A stretch of DNA of 10,183 nucleotides, taken from contig DASTFJ010000253.1 of assembly GCA_035708745.1 (NCBI GenBank), positions 1-10,183 on the forward strand, read 5' to 3'. Each line of letters begins with the position of its first letter. Position 1 is the first letter of the stretch. The translations under genes and the position numbers were made by a program. Source of the DNA: JAMLHN01 sp035708745. Its GTDB lineage: Bacteria > Chloroflexota > Chloroflexia > Thermomicrobiales > UBA6265. This document shows positions 6,691 through 10,183 of the stretch, one piece after another. The notes under the pieces are model-generated. The model was not told the origin of the DNA, ran no database searches, and saw only the letters and a list, made by a program, of their open reading frames with translations.

Positions 6691-7743
6691 ATGCAATCGT
6701 CCCGGTCGTCATCCATCCCAACCCGGCGGTGGTCGCGCCGGCGGGTCCTCGGGCAGACCGGATCCGGTCTGACTCTGGGCATACTGGCCGCTGCTGGAAT
6801 GAAAAAGCTCACCCGCGCGCAATCTCCCGCCGCCAATCAGGCCGAGGGCGACTTCGCGGGTCTGGTCGATATCGGCGGCCGATCCGTCTATATGGAGTCG
6901 GCCGGCGCGGGTGCGCCCACGGTCGTGCTGGTGGCGGGCGCGCTCGGCCGCGGCGATGTCTGGAGTCGCGATCAGCAGGAGCCCGAAGGCGCGCGCCAGA
7001 TGGTCTTCCCCAGCGTCGCCAGCTTTACGCATGTCATCGAATACGACCGGCCCGGGACGATCGGCGAAGTCAACCACAGCCTCGATCCCAACGCACCGCT
7101 TTTCTACCCCAGCCGCAGTGACGATGTGCCCCAACCGCGCACCGGCGCGGACGTGGTCGAGGAGCTGCACGATCTGCTGCAGGCGGCGCAGGCGCCCGGT
7201 CCCTATGTGCTCGTCGGGCATTCCGTCGGCGGGTTGTATTCGCGGCTCTACGCCATGACCTATCCCGACGACGTGGTGGGCATGGTGCTGGTCGACGCCA
7301 CGAATGAAGAGGTCTGGGCCGAGTTCGCCAAGGTGCTGACTCCCGAACAGTGGACCATCTTCGAAGCGGGGACCGTACGAAACGAGGAGCTGCTGGCGGC
7401 CTATCCGCCGGCCGAGATGAACTGGACCACGCCGCTGCTCGACGATCCGACGATGCAGCAGGTTCGCCAGGCGCGTATGGATTCGCCCATGCGGCCGATG
7501 CCGCTCTATACCCTCTCTCACGGCATTCCGTTCGGTGAGCCGTTCCCGGGCTGGCCGTCGGAGGAGATGGAGGCGATCATGCGCCGGTTGCAAGCCGATA
7601 CTGCCGGACTCGTGCCCGGCTCCAAACACGTCGTCGCCACCGAAAGCGGGCACAACATTCATCAGGATCAACCGGAGCTGGTGATCGAGGCCATTCGCGC
7701 GGTGGTCGACGCGGTTCGCAACCCAGCCACCTGGACGAGCTGA
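6691..7743 (+). CDS. Tat-exported alpha/beta hydrolase
   Basis: A 350-residue serine hydrolase predicted to be exported. The N-terminus has a Tat-type signal, RRWSRRRVLGQ, then a Gly/Leu-rich hydrophobic segment (LTLGILAAAG). The catalytic core shows the early strand PTVVLVAGALG, the nucleophile elbow G176-H-S178-V-G-G181, acid candidate D202 in LVDATNEE, and the histidine H321 in ESGHNIHQDQPE. A lid-like insertion lies at about 205-300. The fold is clear; the substrate (ester, lactone, epoxide or peptide) is not. The start at 6691 is chosen since it gives a Tat n-region of normal length and has GGAAAGG seven bases upstream. However, in-frame ATG 6583 has a much stronger ribosome binding site and would add 36 Arg/Ser-rich residues, so a longer form is a real possibility. 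It lies downstream of the LuxR regulator, its possible controller, and 14 bases before the next gene. Confidence 0.88.
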   Translation: MQSSRSSSIPTRRWSRRRVLGQTGSGLTLGILAAAGMKKLTRAQSPAANQAEGDFAGLVDIGGRSVYMESAGAGAPTVVLVAGALGRGDVWSRDQQEPEGARQMVFPSVASFTHVIEYDRPGTIGEVNHSLDPNAPLFYPSRSDDVPQPRTGADVVEELHDLLQAAQAPGPYVLVGHSVGGLYSRLYAMTYPDDVVGMVLVDATNEEVWAEFAKVLTPEQWTIFEAGTVRNEELLAAYPPAEMNWTTPLLDDPTMQQVRQARMDSPMRPMPLYTLSHGIPFGEPFPGWPSEEMEAIMRRLQADTAGLVPGSKHVVATESGHNIHQDQPELVIEAIRAVVDAVRNPATWTS

Positions 7744-7757
7744 GCGCTCGTTCCCCG

Positions 7758-8039
7758 ATGCCAGCCCTCCTGATCCGAGAGCGTGTGTCCGACTATGCCT
7801 GGTGGAGGCGAGCGTTTGCCGAACAGGCCTACGCCCGCATCGCCAACGGGTGCCAAGATGAGCAGATCTTCCGCAATCCGGACGACCCGAATGAGCTGAT
7901 CGTCATCCTGACCTGGGATTCCCTGGTGCGCGCCCGGCTTTTTTCGCAATCGGACGATCTGCTGGAATCGATGGGACGGGGCGACGGCACGCCTCGTCCG
8001 GAGATCTGGCTCCTGGACGAAACCGCCGAGTACCCCTGA
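7758..8039 (+). CDS. Antibiotic biosynthesis monooxygenase (ABM)-like small protein
   Basis: A 93-residue protein of the dimeric alpha/beta-barrel type. It shows the pattern of this group: strand ALLIRERV, helix DYAWWRRAFAEQAYARIANG, strand QIFRNPDDPNELIVILTW, helix SLVRARLFSQSDDLLESM, and a last strand EIWLLDE. Some ABM-like proteins are cofactor-free oxygenases, but many have no known reaction, and no catalytic residues can be assigned here. It starts 14 bases after the hydrolase stop codon with no clear ribosome binding site, so it is probably translated by coupling from the same transcript. A link to the hydrolase's substrate is possible but unproven. Confidence 0.75.
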   Translation: MPALLIRERVSDYAWWRRAFAEQAYARIANGCQDEQIFRNPDDPNELIVILTWDSLVRARLFSQSDDLLESMGRGDGTPRPEIWLLDETAEYP

Positions 8040-8120
8040 CGCTGCCCGCCGGCCCGGCGCCGAAGGATTGGCGGTCGCTCTGGGTGGCGTTTTGACCCTC
8101 ATCCATCCCTCGACCCCGGC

Positions 8121-8146
8121 AGGGCACAGAGTCAGGGCACGGAGTC
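8121..8146. repeat. Tandem 13-bp repeat, two copies
   Basis: AGGGCACAGAGTC (8121-8133) is followed directly by AGGGCACGGAGTC (8134-8146), one mismatch. It sits in the gap of 219 bases between convergent genes, which holds no recognisable gene. Confidence 0.8.
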
Positions 8147-8152
8147 CCTGAC
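8131..8152. terminator. Candidate bidirectional terminator hairpin in the convergent gap
   Basis: GTCAGGG (8131-8137) pairs perfectly with CCCTGAC (8146-8152) around an 8-base loop. Its place between the stop codons of two convergent genes suits a shared terminator, but neither strand has a U-tract. Confidence 0.3.
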
Positions 8153-8153
8153 C

Positions 8154-8177
8154 TACGCTTACGCTTACGCCTATGCT
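8154..8177. repeat. Imperfect hexamer repeat (TACGCT) x4
   Basis: Four consecutive hexamers, TACGCT, TACGCT, TACGCC and TATGCT, follow directly after the hairpin. The first two are exact; the others each differ by one base. This may vary in copy number by slippage. Confidence 0.75.
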
Positions 8178-8258
8178 CCCAATCCTGGGAGAAGTGCTCC
8201 AACGAGCTGTTCCCTGGCACTGCCCACACTGTCCGCGCGTGAGGGAGCGGAGGGGAGA

Positions 8259-9245
8259 TCAGCCGGCGAGTGCTGAGCGGAGGGCGCGGGCGGTTCGGGC
8301 GATGGCGGCGCGGGTCGCGTTCGTGTCCGCGAGGGCGTTCAACATCATGAAGTCGTGGAAGACGCCCTCGTAGCGCACGGCGGTGACATCGACGCCGGCC
8401 TCACGCAGTCTGCGGCCATAGGCCTCGCCCTCATCGCGGAGGACATCGGCTTCGTCGGTGATGACCAGCGCCGGGGGCAATCCACTGAGCTCGCTCAGGG
8501 TGGCGCGCAGCGGCGATGCGAGCGACATGCAGCGCTGGGAGACATCGGGCAGATAGGCATCCCAGAACCATTGCATCGCTTTGCGGGTCAGCCAGGGACC
8601 TTCGGCGAATTCGCGGTAGGAAACGGTTTCGAACGATGCGTCGGTGACCGGATAGAGCAGCGCCTGAAAACGGATGCGCGGTCCGCCGCGCTCTTTTGCC
8701 ATGAGGGTGACCGCGGCGGTCATGTTGCCGCCGACGCTGTCCCCGGCGACGGCGATGCACTCCTGATCGAGTCCCAGCTCGGCGCCGTGGCGGGCGACCC
8801 ATTGGAGGGTGGCATAGATCTGCTCGATGGCGACCGGGAAGCGTGCCTCCGGTGAGGGCGGGTAGTCGACGAAGACGTAGGCGGCACCGGTTTGGACGGC
8901 CAGATCGCGCACCAGCCGTTCGTGGGTGCCGAAATTGCCGAGCACCCACCCGCCGCCGTGGGTATAGATGACGGCCGGGAGCTTGCCGTTGCGATCGACC
9001 GGGCGGACCAGCACGATCGAGATCGTTCCGGTGGGTCCGCCGGGAATCGTGTGGTGTTCGACCTCGGCGTCGGGCATAGCGACCGGTCCGGCCTGGGCGG
9101 TATCGAGCACGGCGCGGGCGTCGCTGGGCGAGCGGGTGTACAGCGGTGGTCCGGGATTGCCGGCGAGGATGTCGGCGAACGACTGGGCGGCGGGTTCGAG
9201 GACGACCGGTGGATAGGGAAGCGGACGGGTGGAAAGGGTGTTCAT
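8259..9245 (-). CDS. Alpha/beta hydrolase, HSL-type (hydrolase fold 3) esterase
   Basis: A 328-residue cytoplasmic carboxylester hydrolase of the hormone-sensitive-lipase family, with standard length. The oxyanion-hole motif HGGGW is at 96-100, the nucleophile elbow GDSVGG at 168-173 with Ser170, the acid is D267 (or D264) in DEADVLRDE, and the histidine is H297 in FHDF. The N-terminal 60 residues form the cap that shapes the substrate pocket. Family members hydrolyse short to medium acyl esters; the natural substrate is not deducible. The start at 9245 is chosen since AGGAA lies six bases upstream; ATG 9263 and a frame reaching 9323 lack a ribosome binding site. No signal peptide is seen. 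It points the same way as the NmrA-like gene, but 209 bases with hairpins separate them. Confidence 0.92.
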   Translation of the reverse strand: MNTLSTRPLPYPPVVLEPAAQSFADILAGNPGPPLYTRSPSDARAVLDTAQAGPVAMPDAEVEHHTIPGGPTGTISIVLVRPVDRNGKLPAVIYTHGGGWVLGNFGTHERLVRDLAVQTGAAYVFVDYPPSPEARFPVAIEQIYATLQWVARHGAELGLDQECIAVAGDSVGGNMTAAVTLMAKERGGPRIRFQALLYPVTDASFETVSYREFAEGPWLTRKAMQWFWDAYLPDVSQRCMSLASPLRATLSELSGLPPALVITDEADVLRDEGEAYGRRLREAGVDVTAVRYEGVFHDFMMLNALADTNATRAAIARTARALRSALAG

Positions 9246-9336
9246 GAGCGGTTCCTGAGTCATGGTGCGAACATCCGGTACGGGTAAAGGCGATCGAATT
9301 GGAGGCGGATTTGGTGGTGGCACTCGCTGCGGCGAG

Positions 9337-9398
9337 GAGGTCCCTCGACTTCGCTCGGGATGACGGAATGGGAAGAGGTCCCTCGACTTCGCTCGGGA
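9337..9398. repeat. Pair of identical 24-bp intergenic repeats, 38 bp apart
   Basis: The same 24 bases occur at 9337-9360 and 9375-9398, beginning GAGGTCCCTCGAC and ending TCGCTCGGGA. Each copy can fold: TCC and CGA on the left pair with TCG and GGA on the right around CTTCGC, with a 2-base bulge. From memory, very similar TCCCTCGACTTCGCTCGGGA elements recur between genes in many environmental bacteria, including Chloroflexota, so this is probably a dispersed REP-like repeat. Confidence 0.75.
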
Positions 9399-9442
9399 CG
9401 GCGGGGAGACGGGGCGCCGTCCACGGGGAAGCGCGGACGGCG
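9396..9442 (-). terminator. Overlapping alternative hairpins after the NmrA-like gene
   Basis: Three 8-base arms alternate: GGACGGCG at 9396-9403, CGCCGTCC at 9415-9422 and GGACGGCG at 9435-9442. The middle arm can pair perfectly with either outer arm, but not both. Read on the minus strand the first hairpin begins 12 bases after the stop codon at 9455, the place for a terminator. There is no U-tract after it. The pairing is certain from the sequence; the role is a guess. Confidence 0.4.
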
Positions 9443-9454
9443 GGAAAATGGCGG

Positions 9455-10183
9455 TTACCGGGTGGTGGGGAAACGCAGCCAGTCGTCGTAGTGGATTGCG
9501 CCGAGACGGGCGCCGTTCAGCGGGACGAGTGAGTCCTCGCTGGGGACTGCGCCGAAGTAGATGGCATTCGGATCGGAGACGACGACACGGGGGTCGTTTC
9601 GCGCACTGAGCTTGCGGCCGATGACCTCATCGAAGCGGAGCCGGTCGGGTCCGGCGATCTCGACCCGGCCGTTGACGGGTGCGTTGATCGCCGCATCGGT
9701 TACGGCGCGGGCGACATCCTCGGCGGCGATGGGCTGGAAGGCGACCGGGGCCATGTGCACTTCGTTGCCGGTGGTGGCGGAATCGGCGATGCCGTCGACG
9801 AATTCCATGAACTGGGTGGAGCGGACGATGGTGAAGGGGATCGGGCCCGCGTCGATCAGCGCTTCCTGGGCGAGCTTGGCTTTGAAATAGCCGTTGTCCG
9901 GAGAGCGGTCGATGCCGACGATCGAGAGCGCGACGTGATGGCCGACCCCGGCATTCTTCTCCGCTTCCAGCAGGTTGCGGGTCGAAGTGACGAAGAAGCT
10001 CATCACGGCGCTGTCCTCGAATGAGGGAGAGTTGGAGACATCGACGACGACCGAGGCGTCCGCGAGCGCCCTCGGCAGGCCCTTTCCGGTGAGGGTGTCG
10101 ATCCCCAGGCGGGGCGAGGCGGGCATGGCCTCGTGACCGAGGGCTTTCAGATTTTCGACGACCTTCGAGCCGATGAGCCCGGT
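9455..10183 (-). CDS. NmrA-like NAD(P)-binding (atypical SDR) protein, 5' end outside the window
   Basis: The reading frame stays open to the window edge, giving 242 visible residues. The first ones, TGLIGSKVVENLKALGHEA, are the end of the Rossmann GxxGxxG motif, so only about ten N-terminal residues are probably missing and ATG 10126 is not the start. Further features are VVVDVSNSPSFED, the segment HHVALSIVGIDRS, YFKAKLAQEALI (the YxxxK-like site), FTIVRSTQFMEF, and IAAEDVARAVTDAA, all typical of NmrA/atypical SDR proteins that bind NAD(P)(H) and act as reductases or redox sensors. Substrate and partner are unknown. It precedes the esterase gene on the same strand, with a 209-base gap that contains hairpins and repeats. 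Confidence 0.9.
   Translation of the reverse strand, partial: TGLIGSKVVENLKALGHEAMPASPRLGIDTLTGKGLPRALADASVVVDVSNSPSFEDSAVMSFFVTSTRNLLEAEKNAGVGHHVALSIVGIDRSPDNGYFKAKLAQEALIDAGPIPFTIVRSTQFMEFVDGIADSATTGNEVHMAPVAFQPIAAEDVARAVTDAAINAPVNGRVEIAGPDRLRFDEVIGRKLSARNDPRVVVSDPNAIYFGAVPSEDSLVPLNGARLGAIHYDDWLRFPTTR

Noticed and set aside
6709..7671. Minus-strand open frame of 320 codons
   Set aside because: Antisense to the Tat hydrolase with its catalytic motifs; shadow of high-GC coding.
8121..8177. CRISPR-like array
   Set aside because: The repeats are 13 and 6 bases long, directly adjacent and without spacers; no cas genes are present.

Overview
The window is GC-rich, densely coded bacterial DNA without rRNA, tRNA, CRISPR arrays or recognisable transposases. 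The gene mix suggests a member of the Chloroflexota, most likely near Thermomicrobia: a LuxR-type regulator with an NB-ARC-like ATPase core, Tat-exported proteins including one extremely cysteine-rich protein, and NTF2-like lipoprotein-size secreted proteins. This placement is inferred from family style only; there is no marker gene here.

Layout. 1-456: a small heavy-metal-binding (HMA, CopZ-like) protein on the minus strand, with a near-ideal CsoR-type operator (ATACCC-N5-GGGTAT) just upstream, so copper-responsive control is likely. 457-1402: a Sec-secreted NTF2-like protein, a 15-bp terminator hairpin and a candidate sigma-70-type promoter. 1403-2410: a Tat-signal protein with 52 cysteines, a Stig1-like motif and three related cysteine repeats. 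2496-4022 (minus): a small 60-residue protein, a second gene interrupted by one in-frame TAA, and an SDR oxidoreductase that probably starts at TTG; they lie close together in one direction and may form an operon. A 16-bp palindrome sits directly before the small gene.

4213-8039 (plus): a 780-residue LuxR-family ATPase regulator, then a Tat-exported alpha/beta hydrolase and a small ABM-like dimeric alpha/beta-barrel protein. The last two are probably co-transcribed. The junction after the regulator holds a hairpin that overlaps a very strong ribosome binding site. 8040-8258: a convergent gap with short tandem repeats and a hairpin. 8259-10183 (minus): an HSL-type alpha/beta hydrolase (esterase) and an NmrA-like NAD(P)-binding protein whose 5' end lies beyond the window. 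Between them are a 24-bp direct repeat pair and a set of mutually exclusive hairpins.

No complete known defence or biosynthetic system is visible. The most unusual points are the small two-gene unit at 3293-4043 (palindrome, tiny gene, overlapping partner broken by a stop codon), the 52-cysteine Tat substrate, the CsoR-like box, and the structured RNA regions at 6556-6582 and 9396-9442.
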